NCBI GenBank assembly: GCA_016845585.1
Contig: JAERSO010000102.1
Coordinates: forward strand, 1 to 64,000
Length of the DNA stretch: 64,000 nucleotides
Direction: 5' to 3'
Origin: Acidimicrobiaceae bacterium
GTDB taxonomy: Bacteria > Actinomycetota > Acidimicrobiia > Acidimicrobiales > Aldehydirespiratoraceae
A model generated the notes under the pieces. The model did no database searches and was not told the origin of the DNA. It was given only the letters and a program-made list of their open reading frames with translations. Shown here piece by piece: positions 8,606 to 17,320 of the stretch; within the stretch, counting starts at the first letter, position 1, and every line of letters begins with the position of its first letter. Made by a program: the position numbers and the translations under genes.

Positions 8606-9901
8606 CTAGCCAAGAAACCTGGCGGTGTCAGCGGCTGCACGCAGTTCGTCACGGAACTCCGGCGCCGCGATCTCGGCGAGAGCCAGCGCTCGTTCGTGAA
8701 CGGTGCGGCCCTCGAGCTCGGCAACACCGTGCTCGGTGATGACCACATCGACCTGATGCCGTGGCGTGCTGATGATCGAGCCGGCCGGCAGCTCCGGCAG
8801 AATGCGTGACCGGGTCTGACCATCGAGGGGGGCCGTGGATCGCAAGCACAGCAATGAGCGGTCCTCGAGACGGAGGCCGGGGCCGGACACGAAGTCCTCG
8901 TGCCCGCCGAGTCCGGAGAACTGACGACCGTCGATCGTGTCGGCCACGACCTGCCCGGCGAGGTCGATGGCGAGCGCGCCGTTGATCGTCACCATGCGTC
9001 GATTGCCGGCGATTGCCTCCGGCGAGTTGACGATGTCGACCGGCAGGAACCGAACATCGGTGTTGTCGTCGAGCCACTCGTAGAGCTCGGCGGTGCCGGC
9101 CGCGAAGGTGGTGATCGAGTGGCCGTCGAAGTGCCCTTTCCGATTCGTCACCTTCCCGGACTGGTGGAGTCGCATCAGGCCGGTGGTGAACATCTCGGAG
9201 TGGATTCCGTAGTCGTCGCCGTCGCCCTCAGCGATCAGTGTTGCGATCACGCTCGGAATGCTGCCGATCCCCGTCTGGAGGGTGCAGCCATCGGTCACGA
9301 ACGACATGGCGTGCTCGGCGATCGCCCGATCGACATCGTCGGGAGGTGGATCCTCGATCAGCACGGGTGTGCGATCGCTCTCGAACACGACGTCGGCCTC
9401 GTCGACATGGATCCGATGACGATGCGCTCCGAGGCCGAGGGTTGTCGGATAGGCCGAGCTGAACTCGACGATCAGCACCCGGTCGTCATCTGCCGCGCAG
9501 CGGTGAAGCTCGTCGACGGTTGCTCCGGCGTGCAGCGACAAGCTCATCCAGCCATCCTGATCAGGTGGAGCGGCCGACGTTGCGATCACCCGCGGCCGTA
9601 TCGCCTCGATGATCGGCGCGAATCGTCGGAAGTCGGCGGGCACGTATTCGAGATTGGCGCCGGAATCGCGCAGGAATCGCTCCGCGGGGCCGAAGAAGCC
9701 ACACCGGTAGTGCACGTTGGGGAGCATGAAGAGCGCGTAGAGATCGTTGAGCAACGCGCCGAAGACCTGCAGGTCCTCGAAGTCGGTTCGTTCCCCCAGC
9801 TTGTGCAGAAAGCCGCCGGGAATGCCCGGTCCCAATGGAACTGCGAGAGTGTCGACCGACTGCACTCGGCCAACCGCCTCGTCGAGAGTTGAAAGAGCCA
9901 T
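8606..9901 (-). CDS. Acetyl-CoA hydrolase/transferase family protein (4-hydroxybutyrate CoA-transferase-like)
   Basis: A 431-residue family I CoA-transferase. The substrate-binding glycine stretch is visible as LQTGIGSIPSV, the region carrying the catalytic glutamate as FAAGTAELYEWLDDN, and the C-terminal family block as SGLGGHEDFVSGPG plus ITEHGVAELEGRT. Such enzymes move CoA between acetyl-CoA and C2-C4 acids. The ATG at 9901 is used (an upstream start at 9937 adds 12 non-family residues). It is divergent from the CYP153 gene, sharing a 157-base region that holds a palindrome. About 40 bases separate it from the downstream GS-like gene, so the three leftward genes may form one unit. Confidence 0.86.
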   Translation of the reverse strand: MALSTLDEAVGRVQSVDTLAVPLGPGIPGGFLHKLGERTDFEDLQVFGALLNDLYALFMLPNVHYRCGFFGPAERFLRDSGANLEYVPADFRRFAPIIEAIRPRVIATSAAPPDQDGWMSLSLHAGATVDELHRCAADDDRVLIVEFSSAYPTTLGLGAHRHRIHVDEADVVFESDRTPVLIEDPPPDDVDRAIAEHAMSFVTDGCTLQTGIGSIPSVIATLIAEGDGDDYGIHSEMFTTGLMRLHQSGKVTNRKGHFDGHSITTFAAGTAELYEWLDDNTDVRFLPVDIVNSPEAIAGNRRMVTINGALAIDLAGQVVADTIDGRQFSGLGGHEDFVSGPGLRLEDRSLLCLRSTAPLDGQTRSRILPELPAGSIISTPRHQVDVVITEHGVAELEGRTVHERALALAEIAAPEFRDELRAAADTARFLG

Positions 9902-9995
9902 CACCGCAATCGTCCACCGATCGCGCCCATGGGCCAAGGGGCGAAGGTCCGCGGCGCTCGAACCATGCCCGCGGATGCAACGGTTTACACTGTAT

Positions 9996-10013
9996 GTCTG
10001 ACGTCTGTCAGAC
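9996..10013. promoter_or_regulatory. Perfect 7-bp inverted repeat, probable operator upstream of CYP153
   Basis: GTCTGAC (9996-10002), four bases, then GTCAGAC (10007-10013). It lies in the divergent region between the CoA-transferase start (9901) and the P450 start (10059), about 45 bases before the P450 GTG. The size and symmetry fit a dimeric TetR/GntR-type repressor. A TTTACA sequence just upstream (9984-9989) could be a -35 box covered by it. No matching regulator gene is adjacent, and the second CYP153 promoter near 57000 lacks this motif. Confidence 0.5.
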
Positions 10014-10058
10014 TGAGCAGACCACCGAGAACCGAGCCGACGCCTTCAAGGAATCACC

Positions 10059-11384
10059 GTGAGCCAGACCGAGACGAACGATCCCCGCCTCCAGGCCAGG
10101 AACTTCCGTTCCCCCGAACTCGAGCAAGCCGAGAACGCCGGCGATGTGGGCGGTGCCCACGACATGCCCATCGAGGACGTGAACCCACTGAACCCGCACC
10201 TGTTCCGCGAGAATCGTTGGCACGACCACTTCGCTCGGCTGCGTGCCGAAGACCCGGTCCATCTGAACGAACTCGACAGCGCGGGCCGCTACTGGTCGCT
10301 CACGAAGTACGACGACATCCGCGCCGTCGACGGCGATTGGAAGACGTTCTCCTCCTCCAGCGGCATCTCGATCGGTCCGCGCGTCGACAGCGACGACTAC
10401 CAGGAACGGGCGCGGGTCCAACAGGGTTCCTTCATTGCCATGGATCCCCCGACGCACGGCGAGCAGCGCCGCACGGTGCAGCCCGTCTCGGCGCCGAGCA
10501 ACCTCCGCAACCTCGAGCCGCTGATTCGTGAACGCACCGTCAACGTCCTCGATTCGCTCCCCGAGGGCGAGACCTTCGACTGGGTCGACACCGTTTCCAT
10601 CGAACTCACGACGCTCATGCTCGCCACCCTCTTCGATTTCCCGCTCGAGGATCGCCGGAAGCTCACCCGTTGGTCCGACATCGTGTTCGCCATCCCCGAA
10701 CCGGGAGGGGTCGTCGAGACCCAGGAGCAGAAGCGCGACGAGTTCCAGGAATGCCTCGAGTACTTCGAGCGGCTCTGGGAGGAACGCCGCGCCAACCCCG
10801 GAAGCGACCTCATCACGATGCTCGTGCACGGTGAACACACCTCACACATGCCGACGATCGAGCATCTCGGCAACCTGATCCTGCTCATCGTCGGCGGCAA
10901 CGACACCACCCGCAACACCATGTCTGGCAGCGTCTACGGGCTGAACAAGTACCCCGAGCAGTACGACAAGTTCATGGCCAACCCGGAGCTCCTCAAGACG
11001 ATGGTGCCGGAGCTCATCCGCTGGCAGACCCCGCTGTCGTACATGCGGCGTACGGCCAACTTCGACACTGACATCGGTGGCAAGCAGATCCGCAAGGACG
11101 ACCAGGTTCTCATGTGGTACCTCTCGGGCAACCGCGACGAGGACATGTTCGAGAACGGCGAGGCCATCGACATCGAGCGCCACAACGCCGATCGCCACCT
11201 CGCATTCGGGTACGGCATCCACTTCTGCATGGGCAGCCGGCTGGCCGAGCTCCAGCTACGAATCCTGTGGGAGGAGATCCATGAGCGGTTCGAGCGGGTC
11301 GAGGTCCAGGCGGAGCCGAGCTTCACCTTCTCGTCCTTCGTGCACGGATACACCGAGCTCCCCGTTCAGGTCACTCGCAAGTAG
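10059..11384 (+). CDS. Cytochrome P450, CYP153-type alkane/fatty-acid terminal hydroxylase
   Basis: A 441-residue soluble bacterial P450. The I-helix oxygen-activation motif is IVGGNDTTRNTMSG (near residue 276), the ExxR helix is PELIRWQ, and the heme-cysteine loop is FGYGIHFCMGSRLAE (near 382). The sequences SYMRRTA and KDDQVLMWYLSGNRDED are characteristic of CYP153, known for omega-hydroxylation of medium-chain alkanes, fatty acids and related aliphatics. It would need a ferredoxin and reductase, which are not in the window. The GTG start has AAGGA upstream. A close paralogue is at 57032. Confidence 0.88.
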   Translation: MSQTETNDPRLQARNFRSPELEQAENAGDVGGAHDMPIEDVNPLNPHLFRENRWHDHFARLRAEDPVHLNELDSAGRYWSLTKYDDIRAVDGDWKTFSSSSGISIGPRVDSDDYQERARVQQGSFIAMDPPTHGEQRRTVQPVSAPSNLRNLEPLIRERTVNVLDSLPEGETFDWVDTVSIELTTLMLATLFDFPLEDRRKLTRWSDIVFAIPEPGGVVETQEQKRDEFQECLEYFERLWEERRANPGSDLITMLVHGEHTSHMPTIEHLGNLILLIVGGNDTTRNTMSGSVYGLNKYPEQYDKFMANPELLKTMVPELIRWQTPLSYMRRTANFDTDIGGKQIRKDDQVLMWYLSGNRDEDMFENGEAIDIERHNADRHLAFGYGIHFCMGSRLAELQLRILWEEIHERFERVEVQAEPSFTFSSFVHGYTELPVQVTRK

Positions 11385-11396
11385 TCGGCCCGGCGT

Positions 11397-12170
11397 TCAC
11401 CCGCCGCGCCGCTCCAGATAGTCCCGGGCGATCTCTCGCATGCGATCGCGCCCGAAGCTCGGGTCGTGTCCGCCATGGACCACGTTCACCGGTAGCTCGA
11501 GGAGGCGCCGCATCGTCGCGCAGTAGTCGTCGATGTCAGAGTGGCCGAGTTCATCGAGCAGCGGGCCGTCATAGATGGCGTCGCCGGAGAACAGCGTTCC
11601 CGTCGCCTGCTCCCAGAGGCCGATCGAGCCCGGCGAGTGTCCGGGAAGATGCATGACCTCGAAGTGACGGTTCCCCAAGTCGACGGTGTCGCCTTCGTCG
11701 ATGAGTCGGGTGGCACGCGTGGGCTGCTGTCCGAACGTTTCCAGCTCGACGCCGGCCGGCAGCGCGTTCACGAAGAGCGAGTCGTCGATCTCGTAGCCCG
11801 CTCGGCGCAGGCCCTCGATGGCTTCGGGTCCCCAGGCGTCGAGGATGTCGAGCGATTGCAGCAGCGGACCCTCGAGCGCGGCGGACTCCGCGCGATGCGC
11901 GAGCACGTCGTCGAACTCGTGGTGCGAACCGACATGGTCGTCGTGGCCGTGGGTGGCCACGGCGAGGACCGGCTTGTCGACGATGTCGGCGATCTCGGCC
12001 GACAGGCTCGCCACTCCCATACCGGTGTCGACGAGCAGGTCGCGGTCTCGACCGCGCACATGCCAGATGTTGCAGCGCATCAACTCGATGACGTGTGGTT
12101 CCCACAGCAGCGTGATGTCATCGTCGATCCGGCGACGATCGAACCAGGCGTCGGCGAGCGGGAAGGTCAT
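11397..12170 (-). CDS. Metallo-beta-lactamase fold hydrolase
   Basis: A 257-residue MBL-fold protein. The Zn-binding HxHxDH motif is THGHDDHVGSHHEF; later ligands are visible in HLPGHSPGSIGL and in the final HGGHDPSFG. Family members hydrolyse thioesters, lactones or phosphodiesters. It is the last gene of a four-gene leftward operon and starts at an ATG overlapping the Nudix stop as TGATG. Its stop is 12 bases from the convergent P450 stop. A role as thioesterase fits its hotdog-fold and Nudix partners but is only inference. Confidence 0.86.
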   Translation of the reverse strand: MTFPLADAWFDRRRIDDDITLLWEPHVIELMRCNIWHVRGRDRDLLVDTGMGVASLSAEIADIVDKPVLAVATHGHDDHVGSHHEFDDVLAHRAESAALEGPLLQSLDILDAWGPEAIEGLRRAGYEIDDSLFVNALPAGVELETFGQQPTRATRLIDEGDTVDLGNRHFEVMHLPGHSPGSIGLWEQATGTLFSGDAIYDGPLLDELGHSDIDDYCATMRRLLELPVNVVHGGHDPSFGRDRMREIARDYLERRGG

Positions 12171-12997
12171 CAGTACAGCCGGATCGAGCCGTGCTCGATC
12201 TCCAACTCGGCCTTCTCGTACTCGATGTCGCCCGGCATGTAGACGTGATACTCCCCGTCCGGATCGTCGACGCGCAAGTGCACGGCTTCAGGGCGGCTCG
12301 CCGCCCGTTCCAGTGCCGCCGACGCTGTCGGGAATCGGTCGAGGCACGCGAGCATCCGGTGGGTCACCGCCATGAGCTGGAGCTCCCCGTCGCGCCAACG
12401 CTCCATCGCGTCGCCCGGGCGGATCCACTGGGTGGCCGTGATCTCGCTCTCGTCGTGGCTCGGCTCCTGTTCTTCGGGCGCAGCAGCGAGGAAGAATCTG
12501 GTGTCGAATCGCCGGGGCGGACCGATGGGCGTGATGAACCGGGCCACATCGTGGAGGCCACGGAGGTCGAGAGCGATGCCGTGGTGCTCGAGCAGCTCAC
12601 AGAACCCATCGGCGCCATGGTCGTCGAGCGTGGTTCGCAGATCGGCGACGAGCTCCGGGGCCACCCTCGGTGTACCCAGGAGCATCCCGACCTCCTCGAC
12701 GGTCTCGCGGATCGCAGCAAACCACCACGCCAGCCCTCCACCCCGGACATCGAGCATCGCGGAAGCGTCAGCATCGGTGAGATGACGACCGACCCGCGCC
12801 GCGTTGTCGGCGTCGGCCCGGTCGACCCGGCCGCCGGGATACACCCATGCGTTCGCGGCAAAGGCAAGACGCCCGGCCCGCTGGACCATGAGGACTTCGA
12901 GCTCGGGCGCGTCACGAACGACGAGGACGGTGGCCGCGTCGCGAACCGGCACAGCCCCTGGATCGTCGACATGTTGGTTGCGCTGGAAGGAAGCCAT
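12170..12997 (-). CDS. Nudix-like hydrolase (NUDT19/NUDT7-like CoA-active type)
   Basis: A 275-residue protein. The opening DAATVLVVRDAPELEVLMVQ plus WVYPGGRVD and a later FAAIRETVEEVG follow the Nudix pattern GX5EX7REUXEEXGU with a long insertion between the glycine part and the REUXEE helix. That insertion is typical of the NUDT19/NUDT7-like branch, which cleaves CoA and acyl-CoA. The ATG at 12997 overlaps the upstream amidohydrolase stop as TGATG and is preferred to the adjacent TTG. The role in this operon may be turnover of an acyl-CoA intermediate. Confidence 0.8.
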   Translation of the reverse strand: MASFQRNQHVDDPGAVPVRDAATVLVVRDAPELEVLMVQRAGRLAFAANAWVYPGGRVDRADADNAARVGRHLTDADASAMLDVRGGGLAWWFAAIRETVEEVGMLLGTPRVAPELVADLRTTLDDHGADGFCELLEHHGIALDLRGLHDVARFITPIGPPRRFDTRFFLAAAPEEQEPSHDESEITATQWIRPGDAMERWRDGELQLMAVTHRMLACLDRFPTASAALERAASRPEAVHLRVDDPDGEYHVYMPGDIEYEKAELEIEHGSIRLY

Positions 12998-14598
12998 CAA
13001 TTACCTCGGCGCAGCACGCGGCCGGAGTGATCGGGGTTCCGTACTCCCCCGCTGAATGCGGCCACACCATTCACGAAGACATGGTCGATGCCATCGGCGT
13101 AGACCGTCGCGTTCTCGAAGGAGGAGTTGTCGCGCATACCGTCGAGATCGAACACCACGACATCGGCGGCGTTGCCCGACGCGAGATACCCGCGGTCGAC
13201 CAGGCCGAGGCGATCAGCGGGGAGTCCCGACAACCGCCGCACGCCTTCCTCCAGACTGAGGACACGCTCGTCTCGGATGTAGTGGCCGAGAAAACGGGCC
13301 ACCCAGTTGTAGCCGAGCACGCTCATCATCCGACCCTTCAGCGGACCGTCGTTGGCGAGGGCCATCGTGTCGGACTCGACCGAGCACAGGGGATCGGCGA
13401 GCGCCAGCAGGTTGTCCTCCTCGGCAAACGCCTGGCTCGACAACATCATCCCCTTGAGGCGCGGACCCTCGTCGATCAAGAGGTCGAAGATGGCGTCCCA
13501 GCCGCTGTCGGCGTTGCGTTCCGCAGCGATCTCATCGATCGTTCGGCCAACCAACTCCCGGTTGGCCGAGCACGCGATGAGGCGGATCATGTCCCACCGC
13601 TCCTCGACTGCGAGCTGCCACATCGGCAATCGATTGTCCCGCAGCCGGCGTCGGCCGTCCTTCGACTTGAGCGTATCGAGCAATTCGTCGACCGACAGCG
13701 CGAAGGACCAGGCCGGCAACAGGGCCGTGGCGGACGTGTGGTTCCAGTTGGTCGGCATCATGTCCATGGCCGCATCGACGCCTTCGGCGCGGGTCCACTC
13801 GATCATCTGCAACGTGTTGCGCATCGCGTGTTCGGGGCGACCGTACTTCGGGTTGATGTGGGATATCTGCAGCCGGACCCCCGTGTCACGGGCCAGATCG
13901 AGGGCCTCCCCGAAGCCGACGAAGTACCGCTTGTCCCGGTTGCGCGAGTGCGTCGCGTAGATGGCATCGACATCGGCCACCGCGCGGCACAACGCCGCGA
14001 GTTCGTCGTAGGCAGCCGTCTTGCCAGGGTGGTACTCGAGACCGGTGGTGAAGCCGAACGCACCCTCTTCGAGGGATTGGCTCAACAGGTCGACCATCCC
14101 TTCGACTTCGCCATCGTCGGCCGGACGAGGGGCGTCGGGACCCATCACGGCGGTGCGGAGCGCACCATGACCGACCATGCCCACGACATTGGTGGCGATC
14201 TGCGCCTCGTCCATGGCCGACAGCAGCTCGCCGTACGTGTGCCAGTGTCCGTGCTCCTTCGATCCGGTCGATCCGAAGAGCGCCGAGCGATGCTCGGGCG
14301 TACAGGGAGCGAGGCTGATGCCGCACTGGCCGATCGCTTCGGTGGTGACACCCTGGCGGATCTGGCTCTCGGCCCGAGGGTCGACGAAGTGCGCCAGGTC
14401 GCTGTGAGTGTGGATGTCGATGAAGCCAGGCGCAACGACCTTGCCCGCCGCGTCGATCTCCGAGGCGGCCGCGGCCGCGGCGAGGTCATCGATCGCCACG
14501 ACCTTGCCGTCGGCGATCGCGACGTCGCGCACGACTCCCGGAGAGCCTGAACCATCGACGACGAGTCCGCCCCGAATGATGACGTCGTAGCTCGCCAT
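12997..14598 (-). CDS. N-acyl-D-amino-acid deacylase / D-aminoacylase-type amidohydrolase
   Basis: A 533-residue amidohydrolase. The N-terminal small domain is DVIIRGGLVVDGSG, and the first metal motif is GFIDIHTHSDL. THSRNRD and LQISHINPKYG supply further barrel residues. The C-terminal part returns to the beta-sandwich with GNAADVVVFDLD. These are the landmarks of the D-aminoacylase / dihydroorotase-like group, which removes N-acyl groups from D-amino acids or opens cyclic amides. The ATG overlaps the upstream gene as TGATG. The frame is open far upstream, but those residues are antisense-like and do not belong to the family. Confidence 0.88.
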   Translation of the reverse strand: MASYDVIIRGGLVVDGSGSPGVVRDVAIADGKVVAIDDLAAAAAASEIDAAGKVVAPGFIDIHTHSDLAHFVDPRAESQIRQGVTTEAIGQCGISLAPCTPEHRSALFGSTGSKEHGHWHTYGELLSAMDEAQIATNVVGMVGHGALRTAVMGPDAPRPADDGEVEGMVDLLSQSLEEGAFGFTTGLEYHPGKTAAYDELAALCRAVADVDAIYATHSRNRDKRYFVGFGEALDLARDTGVRLQISHINPKYGRPEHAMRNTLQMIEWTRAEGVDAAMDMMPTNWNHTSATALLPAWSFALSVDELLDTLKSKDGRRRLRDNRLPMWQLAVEERWDMIRLIACSANRELVGRTIDEIAAERNADSGWDAIFDLLIDEGPRLKGMMLSSQAFAEEDNLLALADPLCSVESDTMALANDGPLKGRMMSVLGYNWVARFLGHYIRDERVLSLEEGVRRLSGLPADRLGLVDRGYLASGNAADVVVFDLDGMRDNSSFENATVYADGIDHVFVNGVAAFSGGVRNPDHSGRVLRRGN

Positions 14599-15509
14599 CA
14601 GTGGCCCGGGTAGCCGGGGAAGCTCGCCTTGAAGACGCCCTGGTGGAGTAGGACCGTTGCCGCATGGCGCCCGGAGTCCTCCTCGACCACCGTCGACTCG
14701 GTCCAGTACGACTCGACGCGGCGGCTCTGGCCGATGCAGAGGATCTCCGTCTCGACCACATACGCCTGGTCGACGAAGAGTGGTCCATCGACCGCGGCCA
14801 CCTCGAGATCGACGAAGAGCCCGTTCGCCGGCCGTCGCACCTTCTTCATCCCGAGCTGCTTGTTCGTCAACACGCTGAACATCTCGAACGGGATGATCGG
14901 CCGACCCCAGGGATTGTCGCCGGACTCGTACCACGAGCTGGACTCGGTGATGTGGTCGAGCTTCTGGCGGAGCGAGAACGGGTAGCCGTGACCGTTCCAT
15001 GTGGTCATGTCGATGCGCTGGCCCTCACGCACGCTGCGATCACCGACACTCAACTGATCGATGATGTGCAGTTCGCCCGGATCCCGCTGCTGCATCTCGG
15101 CCATCCGGACGCGCAGCGCCGTGGGTGCGGCAGGATCGACGGAAGCGCTACCCGTCAACACCGGCGTGCCGTCGCCCTTCGCGGCGGCGATCTCGCCTCG
15201 ACCGTCACCGAGATCAGTCAAGGACGCGACGACCGACTCACCCTCGACGACCATGGTTCGGAAGTGGGAGCTGATGCAGCCGGTCTCGAACCACGCGTTG
15301 CCCCACAAGCCGAATCCGAGGGGATCGATCTGACTGAAGTGGGTCGGACCCTCGATCGGGGCACCGGCCAGGCCGAGCTTCGCTGCCACCTCGTCGTCAT
15401 GGACGCTGGCCGCTCCATCGTTCGACTGCTCAGCCAGCATCTGGACGGGACTCCGCGCCGGGCCGGTCAGCGTCGAGCCCCGGCGGATGATCTCTGTGGC
15501 GAACGTCAT
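14598..15509 (-). CDS. Double hotdog (MaoC-like) protein of unknown substrate
   Basis: A protein of about 303 residues that appears to contain two hotdog-like halves: one around GLAGAPIEGPTHFSQIDP with a downstream TMVVEGESVVASLTDLGDGR, and one around LFVDQAYVVETEILCIGQS with TESTVVEEDSGR. The first has the glycine/aspartate wording of N-terminal dehydratase or MaoC-like domains acting on acyl-CoA. The ATG at 15509 is chosen; an ATG at 15578 in frame would add 23 residues. It heads the TGATG-coupled operon and is divergent from the broken SDR gene at 15604. Confidence 0.72.
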   Translation of the reverse strand: MTFATEIIRRGSTLTGPARSPVQMLAEQSNDGAASVHDDEVAAKLGLAGAPIEGPTHFSQIDPLGFGLWGNAWFETGCISSHFRTMVVEGESVVASLTDLGDGRGEIAAAKGDGTPVLTGSASVDPAAPTALRVRMAEMQQRDPGELHIIDQLSVGDRSVREGQRIDMTTWNGHGYPFSLRQKLDHITESSSWYESGDNPWGRPIIPFEMFSVLTNKQLGMKKVRRPANGLFVDLEVAAVDGPLFVDQAYVVETEILCIGQSRRVESYWTESTVVEEDSGRHAATVLLHQGVFKASFPGYPGH

Positions 15510-15603
15510 CTCGGCAGCTTCGTTGACCACCGTTGGAGTGGCAAACCGAACCCGGATTAGAGTCCGCGCACGCATCATCGAACCCAGTCAGAGGGAGCGT
15601 CTC

Positions 15604-15798
15604 ATGGATCTCGGGTTGAACGGTCGGGTCGCCTTCGTCACCGGTGCGTCGGGTGGGCTCGGGCTCGGCGGTGCGAGGCGCCTCAGCGACCCCGACGACT
15701 TCGGCCGGATCGCCGCATTCTTGTGTTCGGACGCCGCCAAGTCGGTCACGGGCGCGTCGATCCCCGTCGATGGCGGCGCCGCCCACGGGCTCCAGTAG
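15604..15798 (+). pseudogene. Short-chain dehydrogenase (SDR) gene with large internal deletion
   Basis: The 64-codon frame begins as an SDR (MDLGLNGRVAFVTGASGGLG, the Rossmann dinucleotide-binding start) and passes directly into an SDR C-terminus (DPDDFGRIAAFLCSD and TGASIPVDGG). SDRs are about 250 residues, so roughly 185 residues, including the Ser-Tyr-Lys active site, are missing while the frame is kept. The joint lies near codon 22-26, around 15670-15682, in a GGCTCGG repeat. The product cannot be a working oxidoreductase. It is followed five bases later by the sulfatase start. Confidence 0.75.
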
Positions 15799-15802
15799 GC
15801 CC

Positions 15803-17320
15803 ATGAGCGACGATCCTCCTCCAGCTCGGGACAGTCGCCCGAACATCTTGCTGATCGTCTCGGATCAGGAGCGGCAACGAGACTGGCTACCAGTCGAGTT
15901 CCGGCTCCCGAACCGGCAGCGCCTGATCGAGGCGGGACTCGAATTCACCAACCACTACACGAACACCACGCCGTGCTCCCCGGCCCGGGCAAGCTTGTTC
16001 ACCGGGCAGTACACGGCCGGCCATGGGGTCACGGAGAACTCCTTCCAGCCCACCAACACCCAGCTCTCGCACGACACACCAACACTCGGCCACATCCTGC
16101 GGGGGCAGGGCTACCGCACCGCCTTCAAGGGCAAATGGCACCTGGAAGCCTCCGCCACCCCGGACATGGAGGCCTACGGTTTCGGCGATTGGGAGGGCAA
16201 CGATCACGCCTGGATGGGACTCCCGGGCACGGGCACCGAGTACGACGGTCCGATCGCTGAACAAGCCGCGGCCTGGATCAACGAGAATGCCGCGCTCGAC
16301 CAGCCGTGGTTCCTCACCGTCGGGCTCGTGAACCCCCACGACATCATGTGGTTCCCCGTCGACCAGGGCTGGTACCAGCAGCGCGATCCCGAGTACGCCG
16401 AGCTGATCCGGGGCCGCCTCAACCGCACCGACTACGGCCGCGCCGACAATCTGCCGCCGTTCACCGAAGACGTGGAACGCTGGTTCACGGAGCTCCCGCC
16501 CAACTTCGATGTCGACCTCCACACGAAGCCGGAGGTCCATCGTCGGTGGATGACACAGATGGAGAAGTACGGGACACCCGGGGTGATGGCGCGGTCCGAC
16601 ACGGATGTCTGGCTCCGGGGACTCGACTACTACGCCCGTCTCCACCAGCTGAACGACGAGCACCTCGGCACGATTCTCGCCGCGCTCGACCGGACGGACG
16701 GTTGGAAGGACACGATCGTCATCTTCACCTCTGATCATGGCGATCAATGCGGTTCGCAGGGACTGCGCTCGAAGGGGCCCTGGAACTACCAGGAGTCGAT
16801 GCGTATCCCGCTCTACATCGTCGCGCCGGGACTCACCTCGCCCGGATCGGACACCAACGCGCTGTCGTCTCACGTCGATCTGGCCGCCACGGTCGCCGAA
16901 GTCGGGGGCGCCGACCTCGCCGAAACCGAGATCATCGGTTCGTCGCTGGCCCCCCTCTTCGCCGACCAGACCACAGCCGTGCGCGATCACGTGTTGTTCG
17001 CCCAGGAATGGCCCTGGTACCCCGGCGTCGAGCACGTGCGCTATGCAAGCACGGGCATCTTCGACGGGCGTCACAAGTACTGCCGGTACTACGGCATCGG
17101 TGGCGGACGCGACGCCTGGGGGCGAGCACTCACCGGTGACTCGATGCAGTTCGGCCGCGATGCCGCGTTCGAGGACCACGACCACGAGTTCTACGACCTC
17201 GACGAGGACCCTCACGAGATCGAGAACCTCGCCATGGACCGATCCCGACGGGCCGATCTACGCCGTCGATTCGCCGAGCTCCGAGCGGTGGAACACGAGG
17301 TCTACGGCAATGGCTACTGA
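15803..17320 (+). CDS. Type I sulfatase (formylglycine-dependent arylsulfatase family)
   Basis: A 505-residue sulfatase. Residues 13-22 (PNILLIVSDQ) give the first metal-binding aspartate. The formylglycine signature CSPARASLFTG starts with Cys58, the residue matured to formylglycine. SDHGDQCG near residue 312 supplies the second metal aspartate and histidine. There is no obvious signal peptide, so it is probably cytoplasmic; a formylglycine-generating enzyme must be encoded elsewhere. The substrate may be a choline-sulfate, alkyl- or aryl-sulfate ester. Its end overlaps the start of a sulfotransferase gene. Confidence 0.9.
   Translation: MSDDPPPARDSRPNILLIVSDQERQRDWLPVEFRLPNRQRLIEAGLEFTNHYTNTTPCSPARASLFTGQYTAGHGVTENSFQPTNTQLSHDTPTLGHILRGQGYRTAFKGKWHLEASATPDMEAYGFGDWEGNDHAWMGLPGTGTEYDGPIAEQAAAWINENAALDQPWFLTVGLVNPHDIMWFPVDQGWYQQRDPEYAELIRGRLNRTDYGRADNLPPFTEDVERWFTELPPNFDVDLHTKPEVHRRWMTQMEKYGTPGVMARSDTDVWLRGLDYYARLHQLNDEHLGTILAALDRTDGWKDTIVIFTSDHGDQCGSQGLRSKGPWNYQESMRIPLYIVAPGLTSPGSDTNALSSHVDLAATVAEVGGADLAETEIIGSSLAPLFADQTTAVRDHVLFAQEWPWYPGVEHVRYASTGIFDGRHKYCRYYGIGGGRDAWGRALTGDSMQFGRDAAFEDHDHEFYDLDEDPHEIENLAMDRSRRADLRRRFAELRAVEHEVYGNGY

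Noticed and set aside
15887..17215. A 442-codon minus-strand frame opposite the sulfatase.
   Set aside because: The sulfatase has its signature and metal motifs; the opposite frame has none.
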